From assembly GCA_030635045.1 (NCBI GenBank), contig DAOVZP010000072.1:1-7410 (forward strand): 7,410 nt of DNA, read 5' to 3'. Each line of letters opens with the position of its first letter. Within the stretch, counting starts at the first letter, position 1. The translations under genes and the position numbers were made by a program. Below, one piece after another: positions 1 through 6,605 of the stretch. Origin of the DNA: Bacteroidota bacterium (lineage in GTDB: Bacteria; Bacteroidota; Bacteroidia; Bacteroidales; B18-G4). Below the pieces are notes generated by a model. The model did no database searches and was not told the DNA's origin. It saw only the letters and a list, made by a program, of their open reading frames with translations.

Positions 1-745
1 AAGAAGCCCCAAGCAAGGCCCCCCTGCCAATCCCCTTCAGGAACTGCCTTTCCTTAAATAAAATATAAGCAACGTACAGGGCAAGAACAAGGGCAAGGCT
101 TAAAATACCGGCCTTTGAGCTCAGCATAATCACAAAAAACTCAAATAAAAAGATAAGTAAGCCGGCAAGTATCTGCCTGATCATACCCTGCACCCGGCCT
201 GTATGCAAAAAGAATAGTAACACCGCTATGGCAAAGCAGACATACATGGCCAGATATGAAGGGTGTATTAAGGAAGACAGGCTACTGTAATAGAACTCCC
301 TTAAAGATCCTGTTTCCGTGTATTCGGCAAATGCAAGTCCGTAGCATAATATCAGCGAAAAGAGTGCACCAAAAACAAAGGACCAAAGCACCTTTCGTGC
401 AACAGCAAATGTCAGAACCTCATCCCGTACCGTAGCCATGATAACAGGAAAGATGAATAGTGACATCTTCACTTCCATATCAAAAAAGCCATACTCAAAG
501 TTTCTGGTGTACAACAAGCCAAAACCATAAAGCAGGTATAAGCCTGTGAAAAGCAGGGTGTTAAAGCGATGGTTTGAATTTACAAGCCTTTTAGTTTTCC
601 CGGCAAAATCCCCTTCAAGCAACCAGGTGATCACCATAACAGCGATCACGTAAGGGATCACTTTTCTGTAAATAGGCAACAGAAAAGCAAAGGTTACCAA
701 TTCAGCCTGATACAAACGGACAATATGTTTTTCGTTAACTAACAA
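1..745 (-). CDS. O-antigen ligase/polymerase-like membrane protein (Wzy_C type), 3' end cut off
   Basis: This is the first ~248 codons of a polytopic inner-membrane protein, open from 745 to the left edge without a stop or frameshift. The translation is strongly hydrophobic, with several membrane segments. It carries HPSYLAMY at about 264–241 and LSSKAGIL at about 113–90, both typical of Bacteroidetes members of the O-antigen ligase/Wzy family. Known members either ligate O-polysaccharide to lipid A-core or polymerise repeat units at the periplasmic face; sequence alone does not separate the two roles. No ATG lies before the first membrane segment, and an in-frame TAA closes the frame just upstream. 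The likely start is therefore TTG at 745, two bases after the stop of the glycosyltransferase; TTG at 715 is an alternative. The tight junction suggests translational coupling. The family call is fairly sure; the exact start and the substrate are not. Confidence 0.8.
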   Translation of the reverse strand, partial: MLVNEKHIVRLYQAELVTFAFLLPIYRKVIPYVIAVMVITWLLEGDFAGKTKRLVNSNHRFNTLLFTGLYLLYGFGLLYTRNFEYGFFDMEVKMSLFIFPVIMATVRDEVLTFAVARKVLWSFVFGALFSLILCYGLAFAEYTETGSLREFYYSSLSSLIHPSYLAMYVCFAIAVLLFFLHTGRVQGMIRQILAGLLIFLFEFFVIMLSSKAGILSLALVLALYVAYILFKERQFLKGIGRGALLGAS

Positions 746-747
746 TG

Positions 748-1974
748 CTATGGTTTAATTTCAGACAGGACCTCAAATAAATCTGCAGCAATCTTATCAC
801 GGTTAAACTTCATTTCAATGTAGGATCTTGCAGTATCACCAAGTTTTTCACACTCGTCAGGGTCATCTCGTAAAAGTACGACCTTTTCAGTGAGGTCCTC
901 ATCATTTTCAGGTTCAAATGCAAGCCCGCATTTCCCTTCCTCTATGAATAATTCTTTTGCTTCTCCCTCAACGCCAAGCAAGATGGGTTTTTTCATGGCA
1001 AGGCTTTCGAATATTTTTGAGGGGATGGCCCCTTTGAAAAGATCCAATTTCTTAAGAGGAATGACCGATACATTCATGGAAGCAAGCACTGCAGGCATTT
1101 CAGCTTTGCTCACTACGTTAAAATATTGAACATTTTTAAGCTTTAGCGATTGGCTTAATTCTTTCAATGGCCCTTCCTGCGGCCCATTGCCCATCAGCAC
1201 AAATTTTATCCCGGGATCGTTTCTCAGCCTGTCGGCTGCCTTGATAACTACCTCCAGCCCCTGTGCATGTCCCAGTATTCCACCGTAAAAGACCAAAAAA
1301 TCATTGTCTTCATATCCATGATCCTTCCTCCAGGATCGCTGAGTGATATCCGGATCATAATAAGACAGGTCTGCGCCATTAGGAAGCCAGTAAACATGTT
1401 TTTTGGGAAACCTTGAAGAGATGTTATCTACAATACCCTTTGTCTGCCCGGTAACCAGGGTGGATCTCTTATATAAAAATTCCTCCAGTCGCTTACTGGC
1501 ACCCAGCAGTGTTTTTGATTTGATGAGTCCAAGCTTTTCGGCACTTTCAGGCCAGAGATCTGATACGTTGAATACCAGTCCTGCCCTTTTGATCCTGGAA
1601 AGAAGGTAGGCCGAAATCCCAAGAAATAACGGAGGTGATTCACATAGGATCAAATCACTCTTTCCGGTACGAAAACAGCCTGCCAAGAAAGATGTAAACA
1701 CGAAAGAAAAATAATTGAGCAGGCGCTGAAATATCGACTTGCTGTTCCTGACATAGATCCATGAGCGGTAAACAGTGATGCCATCAATGTCTTCTTTTAC
1801 GCGACATTTTCTCCTGTACCCGTCATAAATTTTCATTTTAGGATAATTGGGCATCGCCGTAAGCACGCTCACGTCAACACCCAGATTTTTCAATCGTACG
1901 GCAAGTTCATGAAGGCGGTTCTGGGCAGCACCGGTTTCCGGAGGATAATACTGTGTAAGGATTAGCAGTTTCAA
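748..1974 (-). CDS. Family-4 glycosyltransferase, WbuB-like
   Basis: A 408-residue GT-B fold glycosyltransferase, expected at the cytoplasmic face of the inner membrane, adding a sugar from a nucleotide-sugar donor to a lipid-linked glycan. The N-terminal domain (about 1–190) opens with LTQYYPPETGAAQNRL (6–21), followed by MPNYP (41–45) and DLWPES (139–144), the pattern of WbuB-type GT4 enzymes. The C-terminal domain (about 195–400) shows FYGGILGHAQGLE (229–241), MGNGPQE (261–267) and the donor-site stretch PSKIFE (318–323) through GEAKEL. The length is normal for the family. The start codon is TTG at 1974: no ATG lies nearby in frame, and the protein begins just ahead of the first β-strand, as relatives do. 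It follows the DUF4340 gene by 33 bp and precedes the ligase-like gene by 2 bp. The sugar and acceptor cannot be deduced; a role in O-antigen or capsule synthesis is inferred from the neighbour. Confidence 0.9.
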   Translation of the reverse strand: MKLLILTQYYPPETGAAQNRLHELAVRLKNLGVDVSVLTAMPNYPKMKIYDGYRRKCRVKEDIDGITVYRSWIYVRNSKSIFQRLLNYFSFVFTSFLAGCFRTGKSDLILCESPPLFLGISAYLLSRIKRAGLVFNVSDLWPESAEKLGLIKSKTLLGASKRLEEFLYKRSTLVTGQTKGIVDNISSRFPKKHVYWLPNGADLSYYDPDITQRSWRKDHGYEDNDFLVFYGGILGHAQGLEVVIKAADRLRNDPGIKFVLMGNGPQEGPLKELSQSLKLKNVQYFNVVSKAEMPAVLASMNVSVIPLKKLDLFKGAIPSKIFESLAMKKPILLGVEGEAKELFIEEGKCGLAFEPENDEDLTEKVVLLRDDPDECEKLGDTARSYIEMKFNRDKIAADLFEVLSEIKP

Positions 1975-2007
1975 AACTATATTGGGTAACCCGCCAGGGA
2001 TTAAACG

Positions 2008-3066
2008 TTATTCCGTATTCTGCAGATATGATGCTGTACGAAGTGCCTTGTCAAAGACAAAATACTGTATCAGCACAAAATCTTTTTCGTCATTCACAAA
2101 GGCATACAGGCGATCGAGGTCGAAAGGCTCCAATGCAGCCCCTTCCTTATCATATATCTCGCTGATTCCGCCTTTGCGGAATGTTCTGACGACAAACTCA
2201 TCTCCGTCATTCTCCCTGAGGGTAATGATATGTGCCCCAGGCCCCGAAGTTAAAGAGTCGATATATTCTGCATCCAGTTTATTGTTCAATACCGATTCAA
2301 AGCGTAGATCTTTAAACGCAGTTACGAACTGCAACATCCGCAGGGTATCATATGCATGTGCCTGTCCGTCATTAAGCGTGGTAAGGGAGAAGTCCCCACC
2401 TACAGCTGTTTCAACGATAAATGATTCTCCGGGCTCTTCCAGGAATTCTATTGTAACGGAAGCAAAATCCTGTATTGGTGTTTTAAAGATGGTATGGTCA
2501 CGCCAGTCGGCTGCATCTGTAGAATAGCGGGGATAAATAAATCCTCTCAGGTTCGGGAGGAAAACAACATAGGGCTGATCTGCACCGTCCATCTTTATGT
2601 AAGTACCCATATTATTCTGGGTGGCATCTCCTACATAATAGGTACGGGTTAGTTTTTCATGCGGAAAGAGTCTGATCACATTAAAAAGATTGATCCGGTA
2701 TTCTTCCTGATAGATCTCAACCTTACGTGCGATGGTTGCCAATCGCCGCAACACATTGTCTCGTGCTGCAAGAGGTACAGGATAGCCCACTGTCAGGTCT
2801 TGCATGGTACGAAGCAGCATGTTGATATTATAATTATGCGCCAGGTATTTATCATCAAGAGTCCACTTCCCAACGGCTTCCTTCACCAGCTTAACACTCC
2901 TGCCGTTCATATCAGCCATGAAAATCATTCTGACACTGGAAGTATCTTCAATAGCAAAACCACTTTCGGCATCATCAAGGGTTGTATATTTTCTGTTTAT
3001 CACAAAAAGTACCGCGATAACAACCACTATAAGCGTAAGGATAAGCAGAAATCTGTTTTTTTTCAT
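2008..3066 (-). CDS. DUF4340 domain-containing membrane-anchored protein
   Basis: A 352-residue protein with a short basic N terminus and one hydrophobic segment (about 6–23, rich in I, L and V), then a long soluble part expected in the periplasm. No lipobox cysteine is present, so it looks like a signal-anchored protein. The central region, with TYYVGDATQNNMGTYIKMDG (142–161), a PYVVFLP stretch (165–171) and DWRDHTIF (187–194), matches the DUF4340 pattern as I know it from Bacteroidetes. No enzymatic motif is visible and the molecular function is unknown. It starts with ATG 15 bp after the gldG stop, without a Shine-Dalgarno sequence. DUF4340 proteins commonly neighbour GldG/ABC_transp_aux proteins, so a role as an accessory extracytoplasmic subunit of the Gld-type transporter is a reasonable inference. 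Codons 2–4 contain a run of eight A residues. Confidence in the domain name is good; in the role, modest. Confidence 0.85.
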   Translation of the reverse strand: MKKNRFLLILTLIVVVIAVLFVINRKYTTLDDAESGFAIEDTSSVRMIFMADMNGRSVKLVKEAVGKWTLDDKYLAHNYNINMLLRTMQDLTVGYPVPLAARDNVLRRLATIARKVEIYQEEYRINLFNVIRLFPHEKLTRTYYVGDATQNNMGTYIKMDGADQPYVVFLPNLRGFIYPRYSTDAADWRDHTIFKTPIQDFASVTIEFLEEPGESFIVETAVGGDFSLTTLNDGQAHAYDTLRMLQFVTAFKDLRFESVLNNKLDAEYIDSLTSGPGAHIITLRENDGDEFVVRTFRKGGISEIYDKEGAALEPFDLDRLYAFVNDEKDFVLIQYFVFDKALRTASYLQNTE

Positions 3067-3081
3067 TGGCTGAGAAGTAAA

Positions 3082-4821
3082 TTAAGCTGTATATCGTTTC
3101 TTTCTTATGAAGATATAAATTATTCCAAAAATAATGACCAGGAGTGGAGGAACGGCAGAATTCACCAGCCTCCATATAAACTCATTTCCTTTTAAGGAAG
3201 TCTCATTAAGTAAAGGTGTTTCTACATTCTTTTCCCTTATGGTAACGATCTCGCTACCGGAAACAAGGTAATCTATCGCATTGAGTATTAGCCTCTTATT
3301 CCCGAATGTTTCGCCGGTATACTGGTCATAGCCCAGGGGCAGCGGGTATCCCTGTGAATAATGGAATTGATTCCTGATCACATCGCCATCAGCAATGACG
3401 ATCATAGACGTAGGTTTGCTATATTCCTTAAATGCAATTTCTTTACTCCCCGCTAATGCCCGGGGCATCCTGTTCCTGTATAGTGATTTGAAACTTCCTT
3501 CAAGCAATACAGCAACAGGGATATAATTTTCATTAAACTGCTTTTCATCGGGTTCCTCATCGAGGATGTTCAGGTTAATGTAAACTGGAGCATTCAGCCT
3601 TCTTGAATAAGGAGAAGTACTCATCAGGAATGTTTTTTTAATCCCCGGGATCATAATAGTATCGAGGCTGCTGATAAACTCAGTTTTCACAGCGCCAATA
3701 TTATTCACCACCGGGTGGTTTGTATCCGAAGCCACGAGCGGGAAAAAATACCAGGGAAAGAATTCAATATCCGGCTGGCCTGCAGTGGAACCGGCGACCA
3801 TTGGTATTGGCAGTGCGATCAGGTCCATGATGAGGTCAGTATTCAGTCGCACACCATAGTTGAACAACATATCATCCAGAAAGATATTGTTGGTGATTCC
3901 CATGGTAGCTCCACTGTATGACAGGCTGTCCATGCTGGCAAAGACCGGATCTATAAGCCATAAGACTTTCCCGCCATGCATGATATACTGGTCGATGATG
4001 AATTTATCCTTTTCGCTGAATGCCGAATCAGGGCCGGCAATGATGATACTTTCGTACTTATTTTTGATAACATAATCGCCTGAATCATCAGCTACCCTTT
4101 CAGTCAGGCTGTTGACCTCTTCATTCAGGCGGACCCGCTCAACTGTATAGTTATCCTGCAAGGCGCGCATAATATCTGCTGTTTCCCGCGGGCCCAGCTC
4201 GCCATGCCCTTCAATAAATGCAATCGGAGGCTTCTCTTCATTCGTCAGCAGGCTGATTGCGTATGAAAGGTTAAATTCAATGTCATTGATGGCACGGTCG
4301 ATCCTTTTCTCCAGGGGGATGGGAAACCTTTCCGGCTGAAGGAATTGAACAGGGACCTCCTTAGCCCTATAGGTGACAATGGCACCCGGAAATATCCTGG
4401 CAAATTTCACACCTTCTTCGTTATCTTCCCGGTATTGATCAGCCACTAATCCACGTTCTTCAAGGTTTTTATGGATCGTATACCTTTCTTTGGGATCATC
4501 GCTTTGCGAAGGGTTGATGAATTCATACTGAACCTTATCACTGATCACATGAAATTCGTCGAGCATCTCCCTGGTAGCAATTTTTAATTGACGATAATCG
4601 GGGGGCAGGCTCCCATCCAGATAGATCTGGAAGTAAACAATATCATCAAGATCATCGAGCATCCGGCGTGTATCATCACTCACCGAATAGATGTTGTCCT
4701 CGGTAAAATCGACACGATAGGAAATAAATGAAACTATGATATTGACAAATACAATGATCACGATCACCAGGATCAACTGGATCCAGGCACCTTGCTTAAG
4801 GGTTTTTTTCGCTTTACTCAT
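3082..4821 (-). CDS. gldG: GldG, auxiliary extracytoplasmic component of the gliding-associated ABC transporter
   Basis: A 579-residue protein with one N-terminal membrane segment (about 13–34), a large periplasmic region and a C-terminal membrane segment (about 553–572) followed by the basic tail RKKRYTA. This is the architecture of GldG. Family signatures include RVDFTEDNIYSVSDDTRRML (36–54), TREMLDEF (83–90), IAFIEGHGELG (200–210) and GGKVLWLIDPV (283–293), within the ABC_transp_aux domain. In Flavobacterium johnsoniae, GldA (ATPase), GldF and GldG form an ABC transporter linked to gliding. The transported substrate is unknown, and homologues occur in non-gliding Bacteroidetes, so motility cannot be concluded. 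The gene starts with ATG 26 bp after the gldF stop, in an A/T-rich leader with no Shine-Dalgarno sequence. The length is close to that of known GldG proteins. Confidence 0.93.
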   Translation of the reverse strand: MSKAKKTLKQGAWIQLILVIVIIVFVNIIVSFISYRVDFTEDNIYSVSDDTRRMLDDLDDIVYFQIYLDGSLPPDYRQLKIATREMLDEFHVISDKVQYEFINPSQSDDPKERYTIHKNLEERGLVADQYREDNEEGVKFARIFPGAIVTYRAKEVPVQFLQPERFPIPLEKRIDRAINDIEFNLSYAISLLTNEEKPPIAFIEGHGELGPRETADIMRALQDNYTVERVRLNEEVNSLTERVADDSGDYVIKNKYESIIIAGPDSAFSEKDKFIIDQYIMHGGKVLWLIDPVFASMDSLSYSGATMGITNNIFLDDMLFNYGVRLNTDLIMDLIALPIPMVAGSTAGQPDIEFFPWYFFPLVASDTNHPVVNNIGAVKTEFISSLDTIMIPGIKKTFLMSTSPYSRRLNAPVYINLNILDEEPDEKQFNENYIPVAVLLEGSFKSLYRNRMPRALAGSKEIAFKEYSKPTSMIVIADGDVIRNQFHYSQGYPLPLGYDQYTGETFGNKRLILNAIDYLVSGSEIVTIREKNVETPLLNETSLKGNEFIWRLVNSAVPPLLVIIFGIIYIFIRKKRYTA

Positions 4822-4847
4822 TGTGTTTATTATACTACAATATTATT

Positions 4848-5594
4848 CTACCATTTCCTGCTGCTTAATGAAAACCTTGTCAACATCAGGAAAAATGTGA
4901 TAAGGCTGAGAAAATATACAATATCCCTGAGGTCGACTACACCACGTCTGATAGATTCATAGTGCGCTTCTATTCCGAGCCCATGCATAAACAGGGCAAC
5001 ATCAGTAAACATCCTTAACTTCCACAAAACACTGAACCCGATATACACGAATACAGAGATCAATGCCGCGAATATGAATGACAATATCTGGCTGCTCGTC
5101 AGCGAGGATGCAAAGATCCCTATTGACACGAAGCATGCCCCAACCAGTAGCAGGCCGAGGTATGAAGTCCACAATGCTCCCGAATCTATATTCCCCGGTA
5201 TTTCACCCAGCTGGTATACAGAATAATAATAAATGAGTGTTGGGATCAGGGAAAAGACAACAAGAAGCACGCCTGCAAAAAATTTCGCCAGTACTATTTG
5301 TGAGTCGCTCAGTGGTTTTGTCAGCAGGATCTCAAATGTTCCGCTCCTGGTTTCTTCTGCGAACATTTTCATGGTAATGGCCGGTATCAGGAACATAAAC
5401 ACATAAGGGGCAACCATAAAAAGCCCGTCCAGGTTTGCCTTATTGTTTGAGATTATATCATTCCAGCCCAGGAACACATCCACATTCAGCATCCAGAGGA
5501 AGAAACTCATTACAAGCAGGAACACCACGATTACAATATATGCAATGAGGGAGCTTAAAAAACTTTCGATTTCCTTACGTAGTAATGCAAACAT
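4848..5594 (-). CDS. gldF: GldF, ABC-2 type permease of the gliding-associated transporter
   Basis: A 248-residue integral inner-membrane protein with about six membrane segments (roughly 15–35, 58–80, 104–128, 145–165, 168–192 and 222–241). After the second segment it has the stretch FAEETRSGTFEILLTKPLSD (78–97), the hallmark cytoplasmic loop of ABC-2 permeases. The size, the N terminus MFALLRKEIESFLSS and the following gldG identify it as GldF, the permease partner of the GldA ATPase. GldA is not in this window and must be encoded elsewhere, as it is in Flavobacterium johnsoniae. This is the first gene of the five-gene minus-strand run. The start is ATG at 5594, preceded by a purine-rich AAGAAAG that sits too close to be a standard Shine-Dalgarno sequence. 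A weak promoter candidate lies 33–62 bp upstream. Confidence 0.92.
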   Translation of the reverse strand: MFALLRKEIESFLSSLIAYIVIVVFLLVMSFFLWMLNVDVFLGWNDIISNNKANLDGLFMVAPYVFMFLIPAITMKMFAEETRSGTFEILLTKPLSDSQIVLAKFFAGVLLVVFSLIPTLIYYYSVYQLGEIPGNIDSGALWTSYLGLLLVGACFVSIGIFASSLTSSQILSFIFAALISVFVYIGFSVLWKLRMFTDVALFMHGLGIEAHYESIRRGVVDLRDIVYFLSLITFFLMLTRFSLSSRKW

Positions 5595-5626
5595 CTTTCT
5601 TGATCTGTGAAGCTAAAAGCAAGGTG

Positions 5627-5656
5627 CTAAATTAATGATTTTAATGGAAACGGAAA
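5627..5656 (-). promoter_or_regulatory. Weak candidate Bacteroidetes-type promoter for the gldF operon
   Basis: On the minus strand TAATTTAG (5634–5627) matches the −7 consensus TAnnTTTG at five of six fixed positions. A TTTC (5656–5653) sits 18 bp upstream, where TTTG or TTG would be expected. It lies about 33 bp ahead of the gldF ATG. Both boxes have a mismatch and the region is A/T-rich, so this could be chance. It is the best candidate I see in the gap. Confidence 0.25.
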
Positions 5657-5695
5657 GAAAGGGCATGTAGTATGCGAGGGTTGGATGAAGGTAGG

Positions 5696-5735
5696 GTTAA
5701 ATGGCTAAATGGTTAAATGGATAAATGGTTAAATG
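5696..5735. repeat. Octanucleotide tandem repeat, five units (GNTAAATG)
   Basis: Five consecutive 8-bp units read GTTAAATG, GCTAAATG, GTTAAATG, GATAAATG and GTTAAATG, followed by a partial sixth unit (GTTA at 5736–5739). Only the second base varies, apart from the break after the last unit. The array sits in the gap between the SAM-family gene, whose stop is at 5761, and gldF, whose start is at 5594. On the strand of these genes it begins about 22 bp after that stop and ends about 100 bp before the gldF ATG. It is not an inverted repeat and forms no obvious hairpin. The rest of the 166-bp gap shows no gene. Confidence 0.9.
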
Positions 5736-5760
5736 GTTATGGTGCTATCTTATATATCGC

Positions 5761-6537
5761 CTAATCATAAAACTCTATCCTGACCGGATCATCCGGATTC
5801 AGGCCCAGCAGGTTCCCTGCCTTGCCGTTATTCATTGCGATCTCAAGATGCCCGTTACAGCCAAAGAGTGCCAGGATCTCTCCTACGTGCACATCCGAAT
5901 AGGATTCATAAATGCGATTGATCTCCTCACCCCTGAAACTTATCGTGAACTTCCGGTTCCTGCCAACCTCTTTAAACTTTTCCTGCCGGATGTTGGTGAT
6001 CACATTTTTATAATTGTCAACATAGATCACGATGCCTTTAATGACATTATTATCCACCACCGGGGCAAACAGCATCTTTTCATTTAAGGTTTCGCGCGGG
6101 TGGCCAAGGCTTGAAATATCTTCACCTTTGGCAAGCATGGCTGCTGCTTTTACAAATCGGTCGCGCGATGAAAAGGTAAAAAAGGTTGAATCCTGCGTCA
6201 GATCGATTTCAACTATTTTTTCAGGCGGCTCGTCAAAGATCAATGAAAATATCCCGTTATCAGCGCCAATAAAAAACTGTCCGTCGGCAAGCACGACGGT
6301 ATGCGGACTCAATTCCGACTCCTCGGTGCTCACTCCGATAATATGTATGGTCCCCGGGGGGAAATCGCGGTAGCAATTCTTAAGTATGAAAGCTGCCTGT
6401 GTCAGGTTATGTGGCGGAATGTGGTGGGAGATGTCGATGATCCGGGCCTCAGGCATCTGCTTCAGGATCGCACCCTTTACGGAAGCCAGGTAATGATCCT
6501 TAGTCCCCCAATCGCTGGTCAATGTGATTACTGGCAT
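5761..6537 (-). CDS. SAM hydrolase / SAM-dependent halogenase family protein (DUF62), triad apparently lost
   Basis: A 258-residue cytoplasmic protein of the S-adenosyl-L-methionine hydroxide adenosyltransferase/fluorinase/chlorinase family. Known members split SAM to adenosine and methionine with water, or use a halide instead. N-terminal domain signatures are ITLTSDWG (4–11), KGAIL (21–25), DISHHIPPHN (35–44), GADNGIFSL (91–99) and SRDRF (124–128). YVDNYKNVITNI (172–183) opens the C-terminal domain, matching the usual IDxFGNxxTNI. The length is normal. When aligned by eye to the canonical VDPGVGxxxR and RDxFxxAAAH motifs, the Asp-Arg-His triad of the hydrolases falls on S70, S77 and M134, so classical hydrolase activity is doubtful, although the SAM-pocket motifs persist. 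The ATG at 6537 gives the expected N terminus, and no Shine-Dalgarno sequence precedes it. It is divergent from phoH. The family is sure; the activity is not. Confidence 0.9.
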   Translation of the reverse strand: MPVITLTSDWGTKDHYLASVKGAILKQMPEARIIDISHHIPPHNLTQAAFILKNCYRDFPPGTIHIIGVSTEESELSPHTVVLADGQFFIGADNGIFSLIFDEPPEKIVEIDLTQDSTFFTFSSRDRFVKAAAMLAKGEDISSLGHPRETLNEKMLFAPVVDNNVIKGIVIYVDNYKNVITNIRQEKFKEVGRNRKFTISFRGEEINRIYESYSDVHVGEILALFGCNGHLEIAMNNGKAGNLLGLNPDDPVRIEFYD

Positions 6538-6571
6538 ATATTTTGGTCTCTAATCTAGGTTTTAATGACTT

Positions 6572-6579
6572 CAAAAGTA
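6572..6579 (-). promoter_or_regulatory. −7 box candidate for the SAM-family gene
   Basis: The minus strand reads TACTTTTG, an exact fit to the Bacteroidetes −7 consensus TAnnTTTG. It lies 34 bp upstream of the ATG at 6537, leaving a short leader. I see no convincing −33 TTTG about 19–20 bp further upstream, so the call rests on the −7 box alone. Confidence 0.4.
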
Positions 6580-6592
6580 AGCAATTTTTGAC

Positions 6593-6600
6593 TAATTTTG
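6593..6600 (+). promoter_or_regulatory. −7 box candidate for phoH
   Basis: The plus strand reads TAATTTTG, an exact fit to the Bacteroidetes −7 consensus TAnnTTTG. A TTC at 6570–6572, 20 bp upstream, is one mismatch from the −33 TTG. The box ends only 5 bp before the phoH ATG at 6606, which would place the transcript start at or very near the start codon. It faces the minus-strand box 13 bp away, forming a compact divergent promoter pair. Confidence 0.45.
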
Positions 6601-6605
6601 TTTCA

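Noticed and set aside
1984..1992. Palindrome GGGTAACCC in the gap between the DUF4340 and glycosyltransferase genes, considered as a terminator or operator
   Set aside because: Only four paired bases with a one-base centre and no following T-run; too small to form a stable hairpin.
1982..2527. 181-codon plus-strand open frame rich in Ser, antisense to the DUF4340 gene
   Set aside because: Low-complexity composition with no recognisable domain, fully opposite a well-supported gene.
3056..3063. Run of eight T (A8 in the DUF4340 gene, codons 2–4), considered as a phase-variation tract
   Set aside because: Lys-rich starts give such runs by chance in A/T-rich genomes, and eight bases is short for contingency loci. 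The seven-base run near the gldG start was dismissed likewise.
5696..5735. CRISPR-like array
   Set aside because: Units are 8 bp with no spacers; this is a simple tandem repeat.
5725..6087. 120-codon plus-strand open frame running out of the octanucleotide repeat
   Set aside because: It lies antisense to the SAM-family gene and shows no protein-family features; its ATG is only a repeat unit.
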